Origin: Saprospiraceae bacterium
GTDB taxonomy: Bacteria; Bacteroidota; Bacteroidia; Chitinophagales; Saprospiraceae
NCBI GenBank assembly: GCA_020629315.1
Contig: JAHDDO010000007.1
Span: 9,067 to 73,066 of the forward strand
Length of the DNA: 64,000 bases
Direction of reading: 5' to 3'
Position numbers and translations under genes: made by a program. The notes under the pieces are model-generated. The model saw only the letters and a list, made by a program, of their open reading frames with translations. It was not told where the DNA came from and did no database searches. Positions 19,341 through 28,653 of this stretch are shown here, one piece after another; positions within the stretch are counted from its first letter, which is position 1; each line of letters starts with the position of its first letter.

Positions 19341-19502
19341 TTCCTGGGGCGACTCCTGATGAACGCTTCATCAGGACCGGGTGCCTACAGGCTACGTATT
19401 CACTCGGTCCTGAAATCTTTCAGGACTGCTGCATCTGACGAATGCAGCACCTTCCATCCCCCTATCGCGTAACAGCCTGGCCCTTGCCAGACTGTTGGTC
19501 AT
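19341..19502. repeat. Multi-hairpin REP/BIME-like intergenic element
   Basis: TCCTGATGAA/TTCATCAGGA 19354-19376; GTCCTGAAA/TTTCAGGAC 19407-19426; TGCTGCAT/ATGCAGCA 19427-19449; AACAGcCTGGC/GCCAGaCTGTT 19471-19496; more GC-rich than its surroundings. Confidence 0.6.
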
Positions 19503-19513
19503 GGTATTATTCG

Positions 19514-20188
19514 CTAAAAACGTATTGAATATCCTATGCTCGCATTTATAAAAAATGGCGTGTTGGCAATACCAATCTCTCGAGCTACATGAATTATTTC
19601 TTGATCATCTCTATTGGTAGAAATGCTGAGTGAATCATTATCCAAACTAGATCCTACCTTAGGCCACCATCTAACATTAGGAACGATCATAATTCCCTTC
19701 AAAAAATTATTCGCATTCTTGAAAGGGCGCAAATTAGCATACGCACCTAGTCCTAGAGTAAATGTGGTATACTCACCCAAGATGTTTTCAGAAACCTGCA
19801 TAGCTCCACCATCATACAATTCAAACTTGTGCCATTTTGGCTCTGCTCTCACGTTTAACCAATTAGTAAAACGGTAGCCAAGCCCAAATCCAGTCGTCCA
19901 AGGGATATGTATGTCTAGCCCATTCGCTTTATCTGGCCCTTCTTCCAAAAATTCATTATTCATATTCAAGGATACACCGTGCGAATAATCAAAAATGAAT
20001 CGCTTGAACATTATATTTCCTTCTACATTATAGCCGCCAAGACTAAGTTGAGACAGTCCAAAAACTATATTTACCCGATTCTCTAGTGCTTGTGCATTGA
20101 GGCTTGAAAAAACAGCGCAAATTAGAAATCCCGCCAATAATGTGATCATGCTACATCTTTTCATTGTATTAATTTTTTGTTGACTCAA
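19514..20188 (-). CDS. Hypothetical outer membrane beta-barrel-type protein
   Basis: Signal peptide; amphipathic pattern; C-term INASIGYSIRF ending in aromatic F. Confidence 0.6.
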   Translation of the reverse strand: MSQQKINTMKRCSMITLLAGFLICAVFSSLNAQALENRVNIVFGLSQLSLGGYNVEGNIMFKRFIFDYSHGVSLNMNNEFLEEGPDKANGLDIHIPWTTGFGLGYRFTNWLNVRAEPKWHKFELYDGGAMQVSENILGEYTTFTLGLGAYANLRPFKNANNFLKGIMIVPNVRWWPKVGSSLDNDSLSISTNRDDQEIIHVAREIGIANTPFFINASIGYSIRF

Positions 20189-20259
20189 AAATGAAAAGAA
20201 GCATAGCCTAAATCGCCCCAGAATGAAAGATGAGACCTTTTTATCCGAGTAAATACGGC

Positions 20260-21393
20260 TTATCCTGGAAGATGAGACTTTTGAAACTGAGAAGGCGTTT
20301 GGCCTGTTTGCTGCTTAAAATGCCTATGTAAACTAGCTTTTGAATTAAATCCACATTCATAGGCTAGTGATAAAATGGTGTACTGCTTATTATCGGGTAC
20401 CTTCAACTTTTCCTGTAACAATGCCACTCTTTTCTGAGCAATGTAATCGTAAAATGGTTTTCCATACACCGTATTAATAGCTTGAGATAAATTGTTAGGG
20501 TGTACGTCTAAACGAGCAGCAAGATCCGCTACTTTTAATTGCGCTTGACTAAATAATTGTTCTTCATCTACCATTTCATCCAGTGCTTCAAATAGTGATT
20601 TGGCACCTTGCTCATTTAACGAAGACTTCCGATACTTAATCGCGGGCTCTGTTATTGCATCCCCTTCAGAAAGTCCATGTGCTTTTCCCAATCCACCTGG
20701 GCTTTCAGCATTGTATTGTTTTATACCATGATAGCTTACATACAAGGTCCCGATATATACTACTACCGATATAATGATGTACACAAAATCTATATTTTGA
20801 ATCACATCTACATTGTACAACAAAAAGAAGACTAAGGATACAGAATAAACAGCGATAAGGAAATAGGTAAAATGACGTAACCAGTTTAGATCTATATGAT
20901 CGATAGCGCTGTAATTCTCTTTTAAGTTCTCTCGTCTTCTTTTTAGAACCCTAAGTATCCATATTCCTGCTAGTATACTGAAGCTAATATGACCTTTAAA
21001 GAAAAAATGATACAACCAATTAGGATCAGTAAACTTTTGCTGAATTACAGCTTCAAAAGGAGCACTTAACCACCAAATATCTAAAACTAAATAAACCGTA
21101 AACGGTATAGCAAAAACATATATCCACCAGAAACGAATATGCCAAGCTCCAAATAATAATTGTATAGCAAAAAGAAGAAAGGCAGATATTAACCAAAGGG
21201 GCAATGCATTATTAAAAAAGAAAATGGTGGGTGTAAGATTATGATTTAATTGGCTGTTCGTATAAATGAGAAATGCCAAGATTAGATTCATCACCAAAAG
21301 GCTATAGTCATATATCTTCTTCTGTCTTTTATTCAGTATAAACAGAATAAATAAACCAATAATGCTAATTGACGCTATACTTACCGGATCCAA
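20260..21393 (-). CDS. Membrane-anchored AraC family transcriptional regulator
   Basis: N-terminal hydrophobic helices; C-terminal double HTH LAARLDVHPNNLSQAINTVYGKPFYDYIAQKRV...AYECGFNSKASLHRHFKQQTGQTPSQF; TTG start. Confidence 0.9.
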   Translation of the reverse strand: MDPVSIASISIIGLFILFILNKRQKKIYDYSLLVMNLILAFLIYTNSQLNHNLTPTIFFFNNALPLWLISAFLLFAIQLLFGAWHIRFWWIYVFAIPFTVYLVLDIWWLSAPFEAVIQQKFTDPNWLYHFFFKGHISFSILAGIWILRVLKRRRENLKENYSAIDHIDLNWLRHFTYFLIAVYSVSLVFFLLYNVDVIQNIDFVYIIISVVVYIGTLYVSYHGIKQYNAESPGGLGKAHGLSEGDAITEPAIKYRKSSLNEQGAKSLFEALDEMVDEEQLFSQAQLKVADLAARLDVHPNNLSQAINTVYGKPFYDYIAQKRVALLQEKLKVPDNKQYTILSLAYECGFNSKASLHRHFKQQTGQTPSQFQKSHLPG

Positions 21394-21446
21394 TAGACAA
21401 CTTTAATTGGATATAAAGATAAGCATAGCGCCAAGCTATTAACAAG

Positions 21447-21884
21447 CTACTCAGGAATCTCTCTCGAAGTATAACTCTTGTGAACAATGCGCCACTGTCC
21501 TTCATACTTTAGTAGGAGGAAATAATCCGTAAATACTTTCCAACCAGGAATCAAGATTTCTACCTTGGCCATAGCTGCATCGTTTTCATGATCTATCGAA
21601 ATTATACGCCCTTGTCTGCTGTTCTTTTCACCAACTTTAATGCCTCCTATATAATCTTGACCTTTCCATATCCTGAGACTGTCAGATTCTGTTACACTAT
21701 ATAAATTAAAATCTGGATGAAAAGCCCGGTCTAATCGTTCAGGCTCACCATTAGCTGTTCCTTCAATATAGTCCATCAACGTTTGAGAAATCAATGCTAG
21801 TTCAGATGGCTTTTCTTGTCCTACCCCTATGATTGGGATTAGACATATCAAAGAAAAAATAAATACAATATTTCGTTTTATCAT
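21447..21884 (-). CDS. Exported NTF2-like protein
   Basis: Signal peptide; LMDYIEGTANGEPERLDRAFHPDFNLY...YFLLLKYEGQWRIVHKSYTS. Confidence 0.75.
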   Translation of the reverse strand: MIKRNIVFIFSLICLIPIIGVGQEKPSELALISQTLMDYIEGTANGEPERLDRAFHPDFNLYSVTESDSLRIWKGQDYIGGIKVGEKNSRQGRIISIDHENDAAMAKVEILIPGWKVFTDYFLLLKYEGQWRIVHKSYTSREIPE

Positions 21885-23581
21885 GACTTATTTATTTTTT
21901 GGTTTTCAACATATACTTTTTTAAATGCAACATCTTTTATGTGATAATTTGAAATATCCAATCTCACTATCTCTCCTTGCTCATCTTCAACAAAATGTAG
22001 TTTAGCAAAGTCTGGGTCATCCGAATAAAAGACGCCTTCAGTCAATGGTCGAAGCACTACTCTTTCTTTTTGATTTCTAAGGATTAATTGCTCATCTTCC
22101 AATAGCAATTGTAATTGATTCCCGAAAGTTGCATTGGCAAAGGACCCAACAAAACGTTTCAAATAACTTTTATCAAGTTTTGCGGCAACATACTTTTCGA
22201 AAACTACATCGTCTCTATTCGGGATATGAAGGGTCAGTCGACCGTCTTTGATACTGACATCGTATCCCTTTCTAAAATCTATAAAAAAGGTTTCACTGCT
22301 GGTAGGGTTTAAATCCACGTTCCAATTGTACCGTTCTTCGAAATACGTAAGCGTATCATTTCGCAAACGTACGCTAGCCTTTGATTCACTTACTGAATCC
22401 CAGTAATCACCGCACAAGGATTGTTTTTCAGTTAGGGCTAATGGCACATAATTGGGTGTATCGTTTGGCGTACTATCTTCAAAATATTCCGTCAAATAAA
22501 GCTCGGAACATATAGTGGCCAAGTGGCCATTATACCTACCAAAATTACCTAATACGACAATCGCCAAATCTTGGTCAGGATATCGAATCATTTTTGCAGC
22601 ATAATTTTCCGTAACTCCAATCTGATAATATTTATCCGTACCTCTATAATCCCAAAATCTATGCTGACCCACAAACATGGCTTGATTAGCTTCCATGACT
22701 GGGCTACCTTCATCTAACACATACTCATCCATTTTTTTCCAAATATCAGAACTCCCAATCTGTGGTCGCCAGAAATTATCCACCCATTTTAGCATATCAG
22801 CAGCACTGGTATACAATCGATCCGGAATCAGTTTATTTTCCTGTGTGCTATATAAGCTAAACGCATCTCCAGAAGGTATATAGCCCTGGGCTAGATTAGG
22901 AATGCTTTCGTTACCTTGTCGTATATAACTATGGTTCATATTGAGCGGTTCGAATATCTCTGTAGCTACGAATTCCTTCCATGGCATTCCACTTACCTCC
23001 GTAATCAAGTCTTGAAGCAAACGCATTCCCGTTCTATTGTGCTGATGGTCTCCTGACTCCATACCATTGTAAGCTTCATCATATGTTAATAAGCTTTGTT
23101 GTAAATCAGTATCAATAGAATATTCTGGCTCACCTCCCGAAAGGGTTAAAAGAGAAAACAAGTTCTGTAATCCACTGTTGTGATGCAGTAAGGTGCCCAC
23201 TGGAATTTCATGTAATGCTTTTGGAAGGACATCGATATATGCACCAATCTCTTGCTTTAATGATAGTTGTTCTCGCTTATCAAGGAGTAGAACAGAAAAG
23301 GCAATCAGTTGGTCATTCATTCCAGGAAAATGAAAAACCGTTTTATCACTAATGGGAATACCATGTTCTAGATTGGCTAGTCCATAACTTGTGTTGAAAG
23401 CCACTTCTCCATCGCTAAGAATACCGACAGCGATACCTGGTTGTTTATCATTTGTCCAATCAGCAAAGATGCTATCAACTTGGACAATAGTAGGTGTAGA
23501 CTTCTTTTGTCCAAAGAGTAATCCAGTTACCAGGATTTGAAGGGCGATTAGCCCGTATGTACACATTTTCATTGTTTTCAT
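21881..23581 (-). CDS. Exported serine hydrolase (beta-lactamase/class C-like)
   Basis: GIAVGILSDGEVAFNTSYGLANLEHGIPISDKTVFHFPG, LLHHNSGLQNLF, C-terminal extension; start MKTMKM at 23581 avoids overlap with the upstream gene. Confidence 0.82.
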   Translation of the reverse strand: MKTMKMCTYGLIALQILVTGLLFGQKKSTPTIVQVDSIFADWTNDKQPGIAVGILSDGEVAFNTSYGLANLEHGIPISDKTVFHFPGMNDQLIAFSVLLLDKREQLSLKQEIGAYIDVLPKALHEIPVGTLLHHNSGLQNLFSLLTLSGGEPEYSIDTDLQQSLLTYDEAYNGMESGDHQHNRTGMRLLQDLITEVSGMPWKEFVATEIFEPLNMNHSYIRQGNESIPNLAQGYIPSGDAFSLYSTQENKLIPDRLYTSAADMLKWVDNFWRPQIGSSDIWKKMDEYVLDEGSPVMEANQAMFVGQHRFWDYRGTDKYYQIGVTENYAAKMIRYPDQDLAIVVLGNFGRYNGHLATICSELYLTEYFEDSTPNDTPNYVPLALTEKQSLCGDYWDSVSESKASVRLRNDTLTYFEERYNWNVDLNPTSSETFFIDFRKGYDVSIKDGRLTLHIPNRDDVVFEKYVAAKLDKSYLKRFVGSFANATFGNQLQLLLEDEQLILRNQKERVVLRPLTEGVFYSDDPDFAKLHFVEDEQGEIVRLDISNYHIKDVAFKKVYVENQKINKS

Positions 23582-23582
23582 T

Positions 23583-24350
23583 TTATTTTCTTTTTTGAAT
23601 TTGTTCAATAATTAATTCAGCCACCTTTGCAGCTGAGCTAGGATCTTGACCAGTAATAAGTCGACCATCCGCCATATAGTACCCATCCCAGCCTTCTTCC
23701 GAAAAGCTAAAAAGCGCCCCTCGCTTAGTTAAAGCACCTTGCACAGAATCTTCAAAAGAAGAAAAGTAGCTTGCTTCAGTATTCTCAAATAAATCAGGAA
23801 ATCCGTTTACTTTTTTGCCAGATACGAGATATTGACCATTCGATAAGAGGATATTGGATAATCCATAACTACCATGACAGACAGCCGATACGATGCCATT
23901 GTTCTTTTCATAAATATGGGTGGCTACATTGTTGATAGCCTCGTTATTTGCGACACCAAACATGGCCGAACCTCCACCGCCATAATAAATGGCAGCATAC
24001 TTTGAAGGGTCAATTTCTAAAGGAGTAGCCGTTGTGGCTAGTTTATTCATAAAATCACAATCATAGAGATAAGACTTAATCAATGGATCTGATGTGTCAA
24101 AGTACCCAAGTGGCACGGCACCGCCATCAGGACTGACGAAGTCAATCGTATACCCTTGTTTAATTAGAACATCATAAGGCAGTACCAATTCAGCAAAATG
24201 ATTAGATGCGGCTATCCCTGTCGATCCGTATTGATCCGCATTAGATACGACAAAAAGAATAGAAATGGTGTCGCTAGGCAACGAATCACATTGGCCCACC
24301 TCACCAAATAATAAAAAGGAAACTAATAGTAGATAAATAACTTTTAACAT
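23583..24350 (-). CDS. Exported DJ-1/PfpI family protein
   Basis: Signal peptide; YGGGGSAMFGVANN, nucleophile elbow VSAVCHGSYGLSN, LITGQDPSSAAKVAELI. Confidence 0.85.
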   Translation of the reverse strand: MLKVIYLLLVSFLLFGEVGQCDSLPSDTISILFVVSNADQYGSTGIAASNHFAELVLPYDVLIKQGYTIDFVSPDGGAVPLGYFDTSDPLIKSYLYDCDFMNKLATTATPLEIDPSKYAAIYYGGGGSAMFGVANNEAINNVATHIYEKNNGIVSAVCHGSYGLSNILLSNGQYLVSGKKVNGFPDLFENTEASYFSSFEDSVQGALTKRGALFSFSEEGWDGYYMADGRLITGQDPSSAAKVAELIIEQIQKRK

Positions 24351-24369
24351 TGGAAATAATATTTATTCC

Positions 24370-24377
24370 CAAATGTA
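24370..24377 (-). promoter_or_regulatory. Predicted -7 element TACATTTG for the DJ-1/serine hydrolase operon
   Basis: Minus-strand TAnnTTTG match 20 nt upstream of the DJ-1 start. Confidence 0.5.
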
Positions 24378-24396
24378 AATTACCGTTAAGCACAAC

Positions 24397-24430
24397 CGGA
24401 TTTACTTTATAAATCAGGAGTTCGGATTTA
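24397..24430. promoter_or_regulatory. Direct repeat CGGATTTA x2 (26-bp period), candidate AraC-family operator
   Basis: CGGATTTA at 24397-24404 and 24423-24430, just upstream of the predicted promoter. Confidence 0.4.
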
Positions 24431-24450
24431 TAAATTTGGACTAAAACCCG

Positions 24451-25491
24451 CTATTTTCCTTGCTTTTGGAAGGCGGCAGGTGTAATGCCGGTTAGTTTCT
24501 TGAAGGTGCTATAAAAGGTAGATTTCGAGTTGAAGCCACAGTCGTATCCGATAGATTCAAGGGTCAGACCCGTATCAGACAATAACATCTTCTTTGCCGC
24601 TTCTATTCGTTGTTCATTTAAATATTGTGGAAAACTCTTACCCATATTATCATTTAAAACCTGTGATAAAGTATGAGGTAAAATATGCAAGGCTTTGGCT
24701 ACATCTGCCAATTTCAAACTCGGATCCCTAAACCAATCATCTTTTTGTAATTCCACACTGAGCTGCGAAATGATGGCATTTGCTTTTGAAGGGTCAATCT
24801 TTCTGTTCTTATACTTCTCCCTAGTCTTTGCACCAGAAAAATCAGCTCGCTTTCTAAAGATCAGTTGCAATATCAATAGATAAAACATAAAGGAAAAAAG
24901 TAGCGCTCCCAATATGTATGATGTATATCCGCAAAAATAAAAAGCAGCCCAGATAGCTACATTCCCAACATAGATACTCAAATCCCATAGGCCTTGGGAG
25001 CCCAATGAACCTTCGGCTGATCTATTCCTAAATAAACGAAGTATATAAGGAAGCGCCAGTAAGGTATAACCTATCCACACTAGATAAATACCTCGAATGA
25101 TATACGGCCTCCATAAATCAATGTTATGCTCAAAGGGGTATCGGATATTAATAAAGAGTATAATGGCTAATAATATAGCTGCATGAATTTTCCAGAGAGA
25201 TCGAATCTTATCATCGCCGGCGTATATCGATCGCAGATAGAAATAGAGAAAAGGACCGATAAAAAAACAAGCTGTCAAACCAAATTGCAGAAATGAAAAG
25301 GCCAAGTCCGGATTGAAATAGAAAATAACTGACTTGCCTATACGGATACTAAGGAACAATAAAAACCCTCCCAAAAAGAAATTGGAAATATGTTTAGGCC
25401 TTTTAAAAAAGCTATAAAAGATCCCTAACAAAAACCCATTAAAGGCACCTAAAGCGCTAAAGAAAAATAACAGCTCCCTACTTACTTCCAT
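24451..25491 (-). CDS. Membrane-anchored AraC family transcriptional regulator
   Basis: N-terminal hydrophobic helices; LADVAKALHILPHTLSQVLNDNMGKSFPQYLNEQRI...GYDCGFNSKSTFYSTFKKLTGITPAAFQ. Confidence 0.9.
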   Translation of the reverse strand: MEVSRELLFFFSALGAFNGFLLGIFYSFFKRPKHISNFFLGGFLLFLSIRIGKSVIFYFNPDLAFSFLQFGLTACFFIGPFLYFYLRSIYAGDDKIRSLWKIHAAILLAIILFINIRYPFEHNIDLWRPYIIRGIYLVWIGYTLLALPYILRLFRNRSAEGSLGSQGLWDLSIYVGNVAIWAAFYFCGYTSYILGALLFSFMFYLLILQLIFRKRADFSGAKTREKYKNRKIDPSKANAIISQLSVELQKDDWFRDPSLKLADVAKALHILPHTLSQVLNDNMGKSFPQYLNEQRIEAAKKMLLSDTGLTLESIGYDCGFNSKSTFYSTFKKLTGITPAAFQKQGK

Positions 25492-25548
25492 TTTAAAAAT
25501 TTGGCTTCTCTATGGCGTAAACGAAAAATGTAGCATTTGATTTTATTG

Positions 25549-26250
25549 CTAGTCTTGATTCTGTTTTATAAATGGAATGGCCCTTACACTATCCGCATTC
25601 TCCAAGCGTAATATGTAATAGCCAGGAATCAAATTAGAAATGTCGATCGCGGCACTAAAAGGGGTCTTAGTATGACTATTAGAAGCACCTAAAGAATAAA
25701 TACTATAATCGGTATACTCAGAATTTCCATATACCTGTAATACATCCATGGCAGGGTTAGGTGCGATGGTAATGTCTGAAACATCACTTTGCTCAATTGT
25801 TGCCGATGACAAATCAATGATGACTTCTTCTGTCAAAAGCAACTCTTCACAATCTGGGTAAGCGACTAATTCAATAGTAATGAAGGGAGATACTGTAATA
25901 TCATCTACATCTAAATCATCATTCGCATAGAAAAAAACGTAGAACAGACTTACTTGATCTGGAATGAGGATATTGGGCAGGTCGAAATCGCAATTGGTAT
26001 AAATGCCTGGTAGATATTCAATGTTTTGATCAGCTGTAGAAATATCGAAATTAGATTCATACCATTCTGGTACCGAAATTTTCCAGTTAAAATATAGCGT
26101 GTCCTCAGATATATTTTGGACATCATATTCTACTCTATAAATTTCCCCCGGTTGAAAGTCAACAATGCATTCACTTACTTTACTAATCTCTAGCTGAGTA
26201 GAACCAACAAAAGGTATACTCAATAATACATACAGAATGGTGTTCTTCAT
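25549..26250 (-). CDS. Hypothetical secreted protein with T9SS type A sorting domain
   Basis: Signal peptide; ITIAPNPAMDVLQV...DISNLIPGYYILRLEN. Confidence 0.7.
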   Translation of the reverse strand: MKNTILYVLLSIPFVGSTQLEISKVSECIVDFQPGEIYRVEYDVQNISEDTLYFNWKISVPEWYESNFDISTADQNIEYLPGIYTNCDFDLPNILIPDQVSLFYVFFYANDDLDVDDITVSPFITIELVAYPDCEELLLTEEVIIDLSSATIEQSDVSDITIAPNPAMDVLQVYGNSEYTDYSIYSLGASNSHTKTPFSAAIDISNLIPGYYILRLENADSVRAIPFIKQNQD

Positions 26251-26286
26251 GATCTCTTGTTTACCAAAAGATACAAGAATTCTGCT

Positions 26287-26991
26287 TTACTCGGCTAGCG
26301 TAATTACTCTATAATTATCGTGATGAATGTCGGTGTTGTTTTTAAATGTCAATGTATATCTGTCGTCAGAAATAACGAATCGATCAGAACCACATCCATC
26401 TACTATATTAATCCCCGGAAAATGAGACAAGTTATGCTCACAATACAAAGTGTGTTGGAAACCAAATTCTGTATTAGTTCTTCCTAAATGATCCCTTTTC
26501 GCTACCCCTGCTCTCATAATAATGCCAAGTATGGGGTCCTTAAATTGAATGCGACCAGATACACTAATCTGACCTTCGCACCCTAAATAATCTGAAACAT
26601 CAAAATCGGCATCATAGCTTGCATTATCATAATGCAAATAATATGAATTAACCAAGGTCCCTGCTTTCAGTTTTTGTGGATGTAGTGTAGCCCAAGTTCT
26701 ATCAGCTTCATCAACAGAGTCATCAAAATAATTGCCTGGCGTCGCTATATCCAAATGTATATCTGTGCTCAAGACATGTTCCGTCTTTTCTACAAATAAA
26801 AATATACAATCATCATCTGTAAGATCATGCAGATCTACCGAAACAGGAGGATAATTTAAATAACAAATATCTCCATCCAAGAGTAAAATCCGATCATCGT
26901 TAATTAAATAGTCAGGCCTATCAATCGCATCAATGCATGCATTCAGTAAGGCCATTGAACTAAGCCAAAAAAAGACAATTCCATATTTCAT
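26287..26991 (-). CDS. Hypothetical lipoprotein
   Basis: Lipobox-like ALLNACIDA. Confidence 0.55.
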   Translation of the reverse strand: MKYGIVFFWLSSMALLNACIDAIDRPDYLINDDRILLLDGDICYLNYPPVSVDLHDLTDDDCIFLFVEKTEHVLSTDIHLDIATPGNYFDDSVDEADRTWATLHPQKLKAGTLVNSYYLHYDNASYDADFDVSDYLGCEGQISVSGRIQFKDPILGIIMRAGVAKRDHLGRTNTEFGFQHTLYCEHNLSHFPGINIVDGCGSDRFVISDDRYTLTFKNNTDIHHDNYRVITLAE

Positions 26992-27047
26992 AGATAGGTA
27001 TTTAACCAGTATACACCAAACTTTTAAGTTTCCCTATCTTTAATTCT

Positions 27048-27524
27048 ATGAGTTCGTTCTCCCATATCAATGATAATAATCAACCAAACATGGTTGATGT
27101 ATCCGAAAAGGCCATTACTGCAAGAAAAGCAAGTGCCTCATGTATTGTCCATCTAGGAAAGGAAATTATAAACCTATTAGCCAAAAATGATAATCGAGCT
27201 AAAAAAGGGCCAGTATTTCAGACCGCAATCCTAGCTGGTATTATGGCAACGAAAAATACACCTCAAGCCATTCCTTTATGTCACCCTTTGCCTTTACAGA
27301 AATGCACGGTTGACATTGAACAAGTTTCTGATTCACAACTTAAAGTTGTGTGTCATGTTAAAACAGAAGGAAAAACAGGTGTTGAAATGGAGGCTTTACA
27401 TGGGGCCAGTGTGGCTGCTTTAACGATATATGATATGTGTAAGGCCTATTCGCATGACATCGTAATTAGTGATTTGCAATTAGAACAAAAAACGGGAGGA
27501 AAACGTGATTTCAAACGGAATTAA
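27048..27524 (+). CDS. moaC: Cyclic pyranopterin monophosphate synthase accessory protein MoaC
   Basis: MVDVSEKAITARKASA, KNTPQAIPLCHPLPL, GKTGVEMEALHGASVAALTIYDMCKA. Confidence 0.97.
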   Translation: MSSFSHINDNNQPNMVDVSEKAITARKASASCIVHLGKEIINLLAKNDNRAKKGPVFQTAILAGIMATKNTPQAIPLCHPLPLQKCTVDIEQVSDSQLKVVCHVKTEGKTGVEMEALHGASVAALTIYDMCKAYSHDIVISDLQLEQKTGGKRDFKRN

Positions 27525-28653
27525 ACATACAAAACACGCGGCTTTAGAAAAACCTATAGGTGGCGATTTTCATAGAAATGAGATAGCATGTATTGGCGCC
27601 CCTTGTGAGATCATTGATGATTTTTGCAAGAACATTAACGAAGCCCTACAGGCTGTATTAAAGTTGGGTTATCTCAGTGAAGATCACAAAGCGAGCCGAA
27701 AATCAACAGGATTTCATACCACCTATACCAATAAGATCAAATATCAAAGAATTGATTTTAAGGCAAGGCCCGAACAGAAGCAATGGCGTAAATACTTTAA
27801 TGATCTCGATCTCCTTCTAGTCAATGGGAATCACTTTACAGCGGCTACACAAATCGTTTTCATTCATGACAAGAAAAAAGAATCCTTAAGTCGTAAACTA
27901 GATAGACTGACAAATATTAAAATGATCATCCTCGAAAACTCGAATGATGAGATTTATGACTTTGTACTAGCTAAGCTTACTAACGAGGAAGAACTCGGGG
28001 TATTCAGGCGAGATCAGTTGGATAAAATTGCGGCCTTTTTATTAAAAGATTTTCAAAAAAACATAGCTCCTCTTTATGGTCTTATTTTGGCTGGAGGTAA
28101 AAGTAGTCGTATGGGGCATGACAAAGGAGCTATTGATTATCATGGCAAGGCGCAGCGTGAATATGAAGCTGAATTAGCGGCTGCCTTTTGTAATCAAACG
28201 TTTATTTCTTGCAGAAAGAACCAAGACGAACTCATTGAAACAAGGTTTAAAAAAGTGTATGATACTTTTGAAGGTTTAGGTCCATTTGGTGGGCTTTTAT
28301 CGGCATTTAGAGCCCATCCGAATGCTGCATGGCTTAGTCTTGCGTGCGACCTCCCGTATTTAGATAAGGCCGTAGTATCCAATCTAGTAAAACACCGTAA
28401 TCCTACAAAACTAGCTACTTGCTTTTATAATCCAGAGACTGAATTTCCAGAACCCTTAATCACTATTTGGGAACCAAAAGCCTACCCTGTATTACTTGAG
28501 TTTTTAAGCCAAGGGTATTCCTGTCCACGAAAAGTATTGATCAATACAGACATTGAAATGATACAAATGAAAGATCCAACTAAAATGACGAATGCTAATA
28601 CAGATGAAGAACGGAAAATAGCATTCGAAGCTATAAAAGCTAGCCAAAAATAA
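27505..28653 (+). CDS. mobA: Degenerate MobB-like N-terminal domain fused to molybdenum cofactor guanylyltransferase (MobA)
   Basis: C-terminal half LILAGGKSSRMGHDKGAIDYHGKAQ and LACDLPYLDKAVV (MobA); N-term about 190 aa with IACIGAPCEIIDDF where a P-loop would be expected; GTG start. Confidence 0.85.
   Translation: MISNGIKHTKHAALEKPIGGDFHRNEIACIGAPCEIIDDFCKNINEALQAVLKLGYLSEDHKASRKSTGFHTTYTNKIKYQRIDFKARPEQKQWRKYFNDLDLLLVNGNHFTAATQIVFIHDKKKESLSRKLDRLTNIKMIILENSNDEIYDFVLAKLTNEEELGVFRRDQLDKIAAFLLKDFQKNIAPLYGLILAGGKSSRMGHDKGAIDYHGKAQREYEAELAAAFCNQTFISCRKNQDELIETRFKKVYDTFEGLGPFGGLLSAFRAHPNAAWLSLACDLPYLDKAVVSNLVKHRNPTKLATCFYNPETEFPEPLITIWEPKAYPVLLEFLSQGYSCPRKVLINTDIEMIQMKDPTKMTNANTDEERKIAFEAIKASQK

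Noticed and set aside
19331-19508. Insertion sequence with target-site duplication GGTATT
   Set aside because: No transposase ORF inside and a 6-bp match can occur by chance; reported as a REP-like structured element instead.
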